From NCBI GenBank assembly GCA_910592005.1, contig CAJVPP010002431.1, positions 1-14,885 on the forward strand: a DNA stretch of 14,885 bases, in the 5' to 3' direction. This DNA is from Funneliformis mosseae. Taxonomy: Eukaryota; Glomeromycota; Glomeromycetes; Glomerales; Glomeraceae. The number at the start of each line of letters is the position of its first letter. Positions within the stretch are counted from its first letter, which is position 1. Of this stretch, positions 1 through 9,424 are shown one piece after another. A program made the translations under genes and the position numbers. The notes under the pieces were generated by a model that had not been told where the DNA came from, did no database searches, and saw only the letters and a list, made by a program, of their open reading frames with translations.

Positions 1-661
1 ATTTGATGGTCACAGCATTGTGGGGAATATTAGAAATATTTTCCCTCCAATCCTTTTAATTGAAGTCACTTTTTTTTTTTTGTTTTATTTTCATCATCTT
101 GTTCACTCATTATTTTATATTTATATTTTATTTTTATTTTTATTTTTTTTAAAAAAAAAAATTTGCAAAGATAATATTACCATCCCAAATTTTATCATAT
201 AAAAAATAAAAGGCCTTAAAAATTTTATTTATCAAAATTTTTCGGGTTACATAGAAATTCCAATTTTGTTAAAGCTGAAATTAGTATAGTAGGTGAAAAA
301 ATTACCCGGAAGGACCAAAATTTTATATACCAATTATGCTTTCTAACTTATAATAAATACAATCCAATTTTTCAAGAATCCATTTATTATAGATAGCTTT
401 ATATTTTATATATAAAAAAATAATGAAAAAATAAAAAATATGATACTTTAATTATAATTAATTCTTTTACAAAATGAGAATTTATTTGACTTTTATTTTT
501 TATCTTTTTTTTAAAAGAATTTTATTCAAATTCTTATAATCAAAAAAATCTATTTTTTTGTTAAATATAATTTTAATATTTTACTTTTTGATTTTGATTT
601 AAATTTGATTATATAATTTTGCAAATTTTAAATATTATAAATAGCTTCTAAAAATTTTGTT
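1..661. other. AT-rich intergenic stretch, no gene
   Basis: I see no gene here. The sequence is dominated by A/T homopolymers such as the T-run at 69-80. A short imperfect hairpin lies at 21-46, where TGGGGAATATT pairs with AATATTTTCCC around a three-base loop. A slightly more GC-rich patch at 296-318 (ACCCGGAAGGACC) could be the remnant of an old repeat. The one open frame on the plus strand (20-202) is a low-complexity Phe/Leu/Ile string read from T-rich DNA and is not credible as a protein. Confidence 0.6.
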
Positions 662-828
662 ATATATGGGAGTGTTTCTAGGAAAATCAGGTTCCGAGAA
701 ATTTTTGACTAAAATTAAGAGCTTAATACATTTTAATCTAATAACATCAAAAACTAAAATGCAATAAAAATCTCAATTTTACTAAAAAATTCCCGGAACC
801 TGATTTTCCTAGCAATCAACCCATATAT
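662..828. mobile_element. Foldback / MITE-like element with about 55 bp terminal inverted repeats
   Basis: The left arm runs inward from ATATATGGG at 662. The right arm is its inverse, ending CCCATATAT at 828. Both arms share the exact block CTAGGAAAATCAGGTTCCG (679-697 and its complement at 794-812). The similarity continues more weakly almost to the centre, so the whole 167 bp unit can fold into one long hairpin. There is no coding capacity. The flanks are TA repeats on both sides, which fits insertion at TA but prevents a firm target-site call. The element resembles a non-autonomous DNA transposon that needs a transposase from elsewhere; its family is unknown to me. Confidence 0.8.
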
Positions 829-1225
829 TTTCTAAATATTTAATTTAATTATTTTTTTTTTATATATATTAAAATTTTTAATTCTAAATATATATATATA
901 GAAATATTTTATAAAAAAAATATATATATATACTAATATAAGAATTAAAAGATATATTTAGATAAATTATTATAAAAAAATAAAATATTAAATATTAAAT
1001 CCTTAAATAAAATTAAATTAAATTAAATAAAATAATAGAATTACCAATTCTTTTTAAAATTATTAAAATTATATTTGACTTCTAATATTAAGTTATAATA
1101 TTAAAAGTAAGTTTCTTATTGTATAATTTTCTTTTAAATTCTTATTATTAAAATTTATTACTAGTTTCTTTTAAAATTAAAATATGATTTATTTTTATAA
1201 TATTTAAAAAAGATTTACTATTTAC
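829..1225. other. AT-rich spacer, no gene
   Basis: Only A/T-rich simple sequence is visible, including (TA)n runs around 861-935 and a degenerate AAATTAAATTAAATTAAAT run near 1009-1030. No open frame or RNA gene can be supported. Confidence 0.6.
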
Positions 1226-1536
1226 CACTACTAGTGATCAATATCAGTATCACAAAATTTTTTTTTTAGAGGTTTGTGTAATTCAATTTAAATTTTTATT
1301 AAAATTAAAGTTATCTTTTTAAAATTATTTAATATTATCTAACCTTTAAAAAACATTTTAGCTGATATTATAAATTTTGACTAAAATTAGAATGTGACAA
1401 ATAATATATAATGAATATAATTTTACACTTAAAAAAATTTTATTTTCAGAATATATAGTAAAAATAAAATGTGAAAAGTGTGACAAATTATTTATATATG
1501 AAAATTATATGATACTAATGCTGATCACCACTAATA
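1226..1536. mobile_element. Possible MITE with degenerate terminal inverted repeats
   Basis: The left end (CACTACTAGTGATCA at 1226-1240, continuing ATATCAGTATCACAAAATTTT) matches the inverse of the right end (TATTAGTGGTGATCA from 1536 inward, continuing GCATTAGTATCATATAATTTT). The arms are about 36 bp and most mismatches are C/T or A/G transitions. The interior is AT-rich and non-coding. Exact ends and the target-site duplication are unclear in this sequence background, so the boundaries are approximate. The CACTA start is probably chance, because the three-base flanks do not match as expected for a CACTA element. Confidence 0.5.
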
Positions 1537-2620
1537 ATATATAATAATATTTTTACTAAAGAATAGGAGCTATTATATATTTGAAATAAAAAAAACAAAA
1601 ATAATTTAATACAACTAATTTTTTATCTGATCATACAAATATTGATACATCTGATTCTAAAATTTAATTGAGTATTTTTATATAGTAACAGACAGACATT
1701 ACGTAATCTTAAATGTATATAATATTCCTTTGCTACGTTTCAGATAAAACATAAAAAATAAAATTTAAATAGAAATCAATATTTTTAGTCAATTAGTAAC
1801 AATTAAGATTGATTATTTAAATTTATTTTAAATTTAACAAAATATCTAAACCTTTAATGTTACTAATTTCTTATTAAGTTTTTAAGTTTTGCTATTTTAT
1901 AAATTTTGATTTTGATATAATTTTACCTTATTCTAAATTTTGAATATTTTTTTTATTAATATTTCAATATAATTTGGCTAATTTTATTATTAATATTTAG
2001 TATCATCAAGTGCAGTTTCAGTTAATTTAATATCTAAATTAAAAGGATTACAATAATTAATTCTACATATCAAAGTTTATAACTTTAATAAGTTTTTTAA
2101 GTTTTACTGATATTCATTATACTTAAATCAATTTTACAATTTATATGTTATCAGTAAAGTAATTAACCAATAGTAATGAAATTACATAGATAATACAGTA
2201 TGATGATTTTTTTAATCTAAAATTCTAAAATATAGAGAATTTATATAATTCTGTTAATTTTTTAAATATTGTGATAATTCTAATTTATAAATTAAACAAA
2301 TTTAATTTATATTTATTCTTAATATTTTACTTTTTATTATTATTTTATTTTATTATATATTTTTATTATTTTTAGTATATTTAATTTACTTATATTTTAT
2401 GTCAAATTAATTAGTTTATAATATAGTAATTAGTTAACTATAATAAAAAAAATCTTATATAAATAGATAAACTTTTTGCTTATATTATAAATTAACTCTT
2501 TTGTAAATTTGTAAACTCTTTTGCAAATACAAATTTCAATATTTATAAAAAATCAATTAAAATTTATATCTTTTTATCTCTTTATATCTTTATATAATCT
2601 AATATGATCTTTACATATTA
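1537..2620. other. AT-rich spacer, no gene
   Basis: I see no gene, RNA or clear repeat in this stretch. It is uniformly AT-rich with stops in all frames. Confidence 0.6.
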
Positions 2621-2791
2621 CAGTCAACTCTTGATATAATGAACTCTTGATATAACAAATTTTTTGAATAAATATAATAAAAATACTCTTGTTATAGCAA
2701 ATTGGCCAATTAAATCTCTTAAAATCTTTACTATAGTCTTATATAAAGTTGAGTTTTAGGATATAGAGTTCGTTATAATAAGAATTGATTA
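2621..2791. mobile_element. pogo/Tigger-like MITE (Tc1/mariner superfamily)
   Basis: The left terminus begins CAGTCAACTCTTGATATAAT, and the right terminus inverted begins TAATCAATTCTTATTATAAC. The CAGTC-AACTC-GATATAACGAAC type of end is characteristic, from established knowledge, of pogo/Tigger-type elements. A second tandem-like copy of the end motif (GAACTCTTGATATAACAAAT) follows directly in the left arm. TA dinucleotides flank both ends (2619-2620 and 2792-2793), as expected for a TA target duplication. At 171 bp with no reading frame it must be non-autonomous. In the first ten bases the two ends differ only by transitions (C/T, G/A, C/T). Confidence 0.7.
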
Positions 2792-3003
2792 TATTTGTAA
2801 TTAAGTTCATTATTTGAATTCTTTAATTAAATTTATTTGTAATTTTATCTTTCAAGTCTTTATACTTGACAGATTTATTAAGTTTAACATATAAATTTAA
2901 TAAAGTTAAAAGTTAGGTAGATTTTAATACCTTAGTTATAGTTAATAATTTCAAATAGAACTAAAGTCATAATCAATTTGAGTTAAAGAATTTCATGTAA
3001 TAA
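2792..3003. other. AT-rich spacer
   Basis: No gene or RNA is visible. The distal part (about 2940-3003) may be a diverged continuation of the dispersed repeat that follows, but I could not align it firmly. Confidence 0.4.
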
Positions 3004-3300
3004 CATCTTAAAACTTAAGATTTATTTAATTAAACTTAATAATAAATACAAAAGCAAATTAACATAATCAAATTTAAATGAAAAATAATGATAAAGGTAA
3101 AGTAATACTTATAGATTTAACTGATTTCTTTATTAATAACTTAAAATCCATAAGAGAGTTAATTTATAATTTGAGCAAAAAATTACTTTATTTATATAAA
3201 ATTAATTTATTATAGTTAATTATTTTGCTATATTATAAACTAATTATATTTATAACTTTAAATATAATATAATAATAAAATAAAATAAAATAAAATACAT
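3004..3300 (+). repeat. Dispersed repeat, copy 1 (partner at about 8345-8720)
   Basis: This copy begins with a small hairpin (ATCTTA-AAAC-TTAAGAT) and ends in an A-rich (AAAAT)n tract. In the same orientation it matches about 8345-8720, with shared blocks such as AAAGGTAAAGTAATACTTATAG against AAAGGAAAAAGTAGTTTGTATAG, and TATAAAATTAATTTATTATAG against TACAAAATTAATTTGCTACAG. Most differences have T or A here where the other copy has C or G, so this copy is the more eroded. It could be a solo LTR or a non-coding element; there is no coding capacity. Confidence 0.6.
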
Positions 3301-5155
3301 ATTTTGACTAGATAATCAAAATGTGATTGATTTACATAATATAACTTAAATACTTAAATAATGACATAATTAATATAATTAAATATGATCAATATATCAA
3401 ACATATTTATCATAGTTAATATGGTAATTTAATTAAAATAGTTGAATAGTTGAAATTATTAATATAGTTGAAAAAGCTGAGATAATTAATATATTATTTA
3501 TATATTTGAAAATATATATAGAACTTAATTATTTAAACTTTTCAGATATATCTAAATTCAGATTCAGATATATTTAGTAGAATTTTTCTTAGTAATTCAC
3601 ATATATTTAAACTATTAAGCAATACTGAATTTTATTTATTACATTTTAACTTCTGTTAAATAATTTCTTTATTTCTTTATTTATTTTGTTATTTATAATT
3701 TATTTTTACATTTTTTTTATATTTTATTAATAGACTATTTTATTATAAATTATCAATTATATAATATCTTAATAACAAATATTTTTATGTAAATATTTAT
3801 ACTTAGTATAAATTATTTGGTATAAATACATATTTTACTATATAGATTTAAAAAGAATAATCCTTAACACTCAGTCTAACTGTTACAATTTGTAAGAATT
3901 ACATATTAACAATATCATAATAATTATTTTATCTAAAATATAATATATAATTTTTAATATATAATATATAATTAATTATATAATTAATTATAAACTGATA
4001 ATTAATTATAAGTGAAATTAATTATCAGGTAATAATTAATTATAGAATAAAAATTAATTAGAAAATGGTAATTAATTATAAGAAATTAATTAATTAATTA
4101 CTATAAAAGTTATGATTATTAAATTTATTATATTAATAATAAATTTATTTTTAAAATTATTTCTGATAATTAATAATAATAGAAAAATTAACATTGATAA
4201 TTATTGTAATAAGTAATGATAATAAGTGATGATAAATAATAATAAATAATAATAAATAACGATAGATAAAAAAGAAAATTTATACTTTTTCTATTGAATC
4301 TACTTCTAATTTAATCAAAAAACTTGATAACCAGTATGTAAAATTTACGTGTATAATATATATATGTATATTAAATTTTTTATGCATATATTATACAATA
4401 TAAAATGTGTATAAATAATTACTAAAAATAGATAAATTATTTTAAAATGGAAATACTATATAATACATGTATTAATTTTTTATTTTTAATATAACTTATG
4501 TATATGACTTTTGGTTTAAATTTTATATACTGTTGACAATTACATAAATATTATTATTTGTTTTTAAATGAAATCAAGTTTAACTTTATAAAAAAGTAAA
4601 TTTTAATTAATATAAACTTTCTCACATTATTTTTATATATTACTGATTATAAAATTTTACATCAAATCATTATATAATATATTTCTTTTTAATTATTATA
4701 TATATGAATTTTTTTATCTGATTTACTAATTATAAGAAATATTTAATTATTTATTTTACAAGTAAAGTTTTACAATTCTAAATGATAAATAAAAAATTTT
4801 CAATTTTTATTATATAATTTAGATAGCATTATATTTTAATAAATTTATTATTTACTAAAAACAGAAATTGTTATGCATTTGAAACGTTAATTGAATTTAT
4901 AAAAATAGATAAAAAAAAATGTATTACCAAATCTTATCTTTATTAGATTAATAAATGATAATTGCATAATATCATCTTTCATAAAAAAAAAAATTGATAA
5001 CTTAAATTAGTATAATTTAAAAATATTTCATACATATAAATGCTAAATAAAACAGAATAATATTCCATTTTTATTTTTATTTTTATTATATATTCTGTAA
5101 TATTTCATCTTGTTATTATGCAAATACATAAATACGAATACAAATATAAGCTTTT
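3301..5155. other. AT-rich spacer with simple-sequence DNA, no gene
   Basis: No gene is supported across this long gap. Two low-complexity zones stand out: irregular repeats of AATTAATTAT at about 3940-4110, and GATAATAA/AATAATAA-type triplet repeats at about 4196-4270. The remainder is unstructured A/T sequence with stops in all frames. Confidence 0.6.
3940..4110. repeat. Cluster of AATTAATTAT-type repeats
   Basis: The core TAATTAAT recurs about nine times at irregular 10-25 bp spacing, separated by short variable linkers such as AAACTG, AAGTGAA and CAGGTA. Each core is itself nearly palindromic. It reads as a degenerate minisatellite. A protein-binding cluster is possible but unsupported. 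Confidence 0.6.
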
Positions 5156-5161
5156 TTTATT
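5156..5161 (-). terminator. Possible polyadenylation signal AATAAA of the helicase gene
   Basis: On the minus strand AATAAA lies about 20 bases past the helicase stop codon at 5181-5183. The position suits a fungal poly(A) signal, but AATAAA is expected often by chance in DNA this AT-rich. Confidence 0.3.
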
Positions 5162-5180
5162 AAAAATCTTTATAAATCAT

Positions 5181-6522
5181 CTAAGCATTATGTTTCTGAG
5201 ATATCATAGAGATTAAACGTCTCTCTTCAATCAATTTCTCTTGTAATTTCTTGCGAGTTTTGATATGCTGTAATCTTTCAAATGAAAATAATCTAAAAAA
5301 AACATTTTGAAAAATATAAGCCTGTACAATTACTATAAAAGAAAGCTTAGTAGCATACTCCTTTTTCTTAAGATTCATTACAGCCTTTTGTAAAGTTAAA
5401 CCCTGACTCTTATATACCATGATAGATCACGTAAGACAAATTGAAATTTGTAAATGTAAAAAAGTTCCTTTTTTTCTTTCTCAGCTACTTCTAATTGAAG
5501 AAATTAGGATAAGTCTTTTACTTTCTGCAGTAATAATGGCCAGTCTAGAATATTTATCAAAGTCTATCAGTATGATAGTAAGAAGTGAAAGAAGTGACTG
5601 ATTCAGTTCAAATAAGATTTCTTGAACAGTGACCTACTAAACTATTGACTAAGTTAGATTTTATCTATAAGTTTGTCTTGAGCATAACTTTTGCATCCCT
5701 TGCTAACAGCAATTGTAATTCAAGTTCTTTTGCCACATCTGAGTTAGCCTTACATACTTCATTACCACTAATATATATAGTATTTATTTTAATAATAGAA
5801 CAGTTTAATAATCTGAGCTTATTAACATAAAACTCTACAATATCAGACTTCTATGACAAGATATATGTAACATCTGAAAAATCTGCAAGTAATATGTTTA
5901 GTGTATTAGCAAATCATGTAGCAAGCACTTTTTAGTCATTCATTGTATATTAACCATCTCATAATCATAATAACATAGCTTTAAAGTTATGCTAATTATT
6001 AGAATTTCTTAACTAACGCTAAATAATTTTAAGCTTATAGACCTTCCAAATTATTTATATGTTGTAATACCATCATTTGATGTCAGATTACGCCAAAGAA
6101 TCTGAGAATATATAGACTCATCTAGTACTAGCGAGCTGCCTAAAATTACTAATTAATATAACTGATCAGCTACCAAAGTCCTGATTTTATTATTTAGGAA
6201 AGACTTAATGTAGTCTCATATTAATTAAGATAAATATACAATAACCTACTATACTTTTTTTTATCAATAATTAAATATTTTATATTATCTAATTTTTTCT
6301 GTACTTTTTTCAGGCTTTCTCCATTTAAATTAAGATTATTGTTAGATATCAAAATGAATAAAGCTGAATGGATCATTGTACTATAAATATTGAATGTTAC
6401 AACTCCAATTAATATAAGAACAATAACAGGTAATGTATTATATTGTAATTTTTTACAATTTCTCAAAGTTGATTTTTAATCATATTAATTAAATACAACT
6501 TTCTTGTCTCTGCAGCTTCCAT
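5181..6522 (-). other. Relic of the PIF1-like SF1 helicase domain
   Basis: All main helicase blocks can be traced in order. Walker A reads M-E-A-A-E-T-R-K-L-Y-L-I (6496-6522), where the family has G-x-x-G-x-G-K-S; the glycines are Glu/Arg by G-to-A. Motif Ia is IGVVTFNI. Walker B reads IIDKKK (6260-6265 is Asp-Lys in place of Asp-Glu). A motif III block reads SNFRQLA (6130-6153) in place of GDFGQLP. Later come ADSD-like SDVAKELELQLLLARDAKVML, then NSLVG, a frameshift near 5620, and finally VYKSQGLTL (5391-5417), where the usual His is Tyr. Stops at 5427, 5481 and 5665 lie at Trp positions. ATP binding and hydrolysis would be lost. Confidence 0.8.
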
Positions 6523-8221
6523 TACAATAAGCTTGAAAGGTTTAAAATTAGGATTTATGATCAAGGTAATATCTATTCGTTTGAATATTTTCATTTGGTT
6601 ATCATTTAATATTTGCTAATTCACTGTATAATTAGTAGAAATTTCATCATCATTACTAATGCCTAATTTGTATGCTTATTATATAAAATTATATATACTT
6701 GTAAGATCAATATCAGAATTATGATATTTAAAATTGCCAGCCTAGTTATAATTTTTGTCAATATCATATAAATCTAATCCTGTTGAGCATTTTATAATCA
6801 TATCTGGCCTCATTCTCAATAATATCATCCAATCGGGTTTTATTTGTTTTTTATCTTATTATTCTTTATCTTTATTATCAGTTTCAACATCATCTAACTC
6901 ATTTTCTAATTTATCTATAGAAGAACTAAATAAGTTATCACCATCATTTTTGATTATTTCATGATATCTATTGAAGAATATTGACTATAAGATAGTATTG
7001 TTTTTAGTTAATTGATCAAGATCACAATGATAAATATTCTATTTAATAGTATTCTTTCCATTGAGGACCATTAATCAGAGATAAGGGTTGTGACCAAATT
7101 TGTATTATATTTTCTTAGTCTTGTCTTTTTCACTGACCTCTCCAAAAGTTATATTTTAGGTAAAGTTGAAATAGTGATATATCTTCAAATTTAGCAAGAT
7201 AATTCCAATATTTTTGTAAAGACGACTATACTGTTCTTCTAGTTTTACCATTTGGCAAAAAATTTTTCTCATTATTATTTTCTGTTCTACAAATCTATCG
7301 ATAAGTTTATTAAGATTTAAAGTAACAAATTGATGACTGAAATGATATAAGGGAATGCTGAGAAGCAAGTGACATATTTTCTGTATAGAAATATCACATC
7401 TGCAATAATTTGAAGTAATAGACTTTGAAACGTAGTAAGAGTTGAATCATTCAAATTACTATTATCAAGAATTTTATTCAATATATCTAAGAAAGCTGCA
7501 GAGCTTATTTATATTTACTAGCATATTTAGATATATATTTTAAAGCAACATTTATACTAAAAATTAGCTTTAAGTTGATATTTACGTATTATCCCTGAAG
7601 TTGCAATTGATCATGTGAATTAATTAATAAATTATTCCTAGCTGTTACCAGTTCAAATTTTTCATAATTATCATGTAAGTATATATTTTCTGTAGTCTCT
7701 TTTGGATAACCAAATCTGCAAAATTGTTGACCTGTATGATTTACATAAAGATAATACAAAGGACTGTATTATGTATATCTTTGCAGCTTATTAATTAAAT
7801 CTATATAATCTTACAGGTCATCTTGTAATTTCTCAATATATCTTTGATAGGGTTAGCACTTAGAAATAGATGCGTTAAGACTGAGATTAATCATAGTAAC
7901 TATTGAATCTAAGTATTGTATCACATTATTCATCATTTTTTCATTTTCTTTTATTTTTTTTTAATTAATAGATAGTGTATCTATCTGTTTACCAATTTTA
8001 TATACATAAGTACTGCTATAGTATTACCATTCAAAGTGATACCATTAATTGTCAAGCTTCTATTTAGAGATTAATAACTTTTTCAAAAATAATTTAAAAT
8101 ATTTTTCAAAAAATCATGTAGCGAGATGTAGATTATTTATTAAGTCTTATTGTCTGTAATTGTTTTCTTTTTGTAGATTTTGACTATCTCCATGTGATAT
8201 CATTGGATTTGTTTTTATTTA

Positions 8222-8785
8222 TTTTAACGTTTAAGCTAAAAGGCTGCAGCAGCTGATTCTACACGTTAGAGTTTCTGATCTTAGGATTTTCTCTAAGTCC
8301 TACAGGTATCTGTTATACTTAAATCAACTCAACAATTTATCATATCTTAGAATTTAAGATATGTTAGTTGAACTCATAATGATGAACTCAATAGCAAGTT
8401 AGTATAAGGTATCACAACAATTCTAGATGAAGGACAATGTTAAAGGAAAAAGTAGTTTGTATAGATTTAAGTTAGTTCCTTTATTTATAACTTAAAACTC
8501 ATAAGTAACTTATAAATGAATTTATAAACTTACAACTGAGTTTATTTATAACTTAAGCAAAAAGCTATTCTATTTATACAAAATTAATTTGCTACAGCTA
8601 ACTACTTGCTACACTATAAATTAACTAAATATAGATATACGTCTCAAAAAAATATACTTAAATATAATAAATAATAAAAATAATAAAAAGAAATAAAATA
8701 AGTTATAAACGTTAAAAAAATTATAAACAAAATAGAATAAACAGAATAAACAGACTGTATAGAAAATACAGAAGAAACAGGCGAA
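8222..8785. mobile_element. AT-rich element inserted in the helicase gene
   Basis: Recognisable coding sequence stops near 8790 and resumes near 8220, where the Rep domain continues. The roughly 565 bp between are non-coding and AT-rich, and contain the second copy of the dispersed repeat also found at 3004-3300. A segment starting TGTTATAC (8311) and one ending AATAAACA (about 8750) would suit the TG...CA ends of an LTR, but no convincing target duplication is visible. A solo LTR or another non-coding insertion is the best guess. Junctions are approximate. Confidence 0.55.
8345..8720 (+). repeat. Dispersed repeat, copy 2 (partner at about 3004-3300)
   Basis: This is the less eroded copy of the repeat. 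It begins with the hairpin ATATCTTA-GAAT-TTAAGATAT, enclosed in a wider inverted repeat TCAACTCAACA...TGTTAGTTGA (about 8325-8375), and ends in an A-rich (AATAA)n tract. The C and G bases in blocks such as GCTACAGCTAACTACTTGCTA are T or A in the other copy. Its position inside the dead helicase shows it inserted after the helicase element was already in place. Confidence 0.6.
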
Positions 8786-8788
8786 TCA

Positions 8789-8962
8789 GGTGAATTTTGT
8801 AAATTCTTCAAAATAAATTAGCCTATTTTTCAATGCAATATGTTGATCAAAATCTTTCTTAATATAATCTACATAAAAATTAAATCTAATGACTTTGTAA
8901 ATCATTTTTCTAGGGCAAATTTTCAACGCTGACAGTAGCATTATATTATAAAGTTCTGCTAG
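8789..8962 (-). other. Open coding-like block of unknown assignment
   Basis: About 57 codons stay open here, from LAELYNIM through PRKMIYKVIRFNFY and FDQHIALKNRL to FEEFTKFT, ending at a TGA at 8786-8788. The frame equals that of the helicase blocks on both sides, but I could not place it against a known helicase motif. It directly borders the inserted AT-rich repeat. It may be a diverged part of the Rep linker or belong to the inserted element. Confidence 0.4.
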
Positions 8963-9424
8963 TGTAAATTTGCTATATTAAAAGTAAAAAATATTAATTC
9001 TTGAAACCTCAACTATCAAATTATATCTATTAACTCAAGTCTTCGTCTATTTTAAAATTGATGAGTTTTACATAAATATTTATTAAAACGTATGATTTTT
9101 TCACTATATAATTATCATTTTTACCATCTTTTACATATCTTTAACTGTACACTGCAGATCATTTAAATTCTGTTTTATATATACTTTTTTCTCTTAAAGT
9201 GCTCTTCATCTCATCTGTAAATTTAATGCAAAGTAGCGCTATTGTAAATATCTTGTAAATCTTCTATTTTTATATTTGAGCAAATGTGAAAAATATTTAG
9301 CGGGTTTAATATCTCTAATATGTTTGACCTAAGATTGGCATTACCAGTTAAATATAAAGTTAAAAAAGTACGCGTAATGTATCTAGAAGTTTGAAACTCG
9401 TTAACAAATTTTATCAATATTCAG

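Larger units (their letters stand above)
7500..9000 (-). other. Relic of the Helitron Rep (HUH/Y2) endonuclease domain
   Basis: Three Rep motifs can be found in order. The first, FFTFNIANLH followed by TAG at 8959-8961, corresponds to the FxTF...W-P motif with its Trp turned into a stop. The second is the HUH site: the sequence reads E-W-stop-Y-Y-S-S-T-Y-V-Y at 8000-8032, where the family has a His-x-His pair, so both metal-binding histidines are tyrosines (CAY to TAY). The third, KYISKYASK at 7514-7540, keeps both candidate catalytic tyrosines of the Y2 motif. Between them CRFGYPKETT (7691-7720) and NLLINSHDQLQLQG are recognisable. Loss of the His pair alone would abolish nicking. Confidence 0.75.

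Noticed and set aside
20..202. Open frame of 60 codons on the plus strand
   Set aside because: It is a T-rich low-complexity translation without domain, codon signal or context.
1226..1536. CACTA (EnSpm) transposon because the left end starts CACTA
   Set aside because: The other end starts TATTA, and no three-base target duplication matches.
3940..4270. CRISPR-like or centromere-like array
   Set aside because: Repeat spacing is irregular, units are short and degenerate, and all is A/T simple sequence; no spacer-repeat order is visible.
1..5155. Origin in Plasmodium, Dictyostelium or an organelle, suggested by extreme AT content
   Set aside because: The protein families on the right and the TA-flanked DNA elements fit a Glomeromycotina nuclear genome better; no organellar gene or tRNA was seen.
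5419..6964. Short plus-strand open frames at 5419-5601, 5645-5830 and 6755-6964
   Set aside because: Each lies antisense to recognisable helicase sequence on the minus strand.
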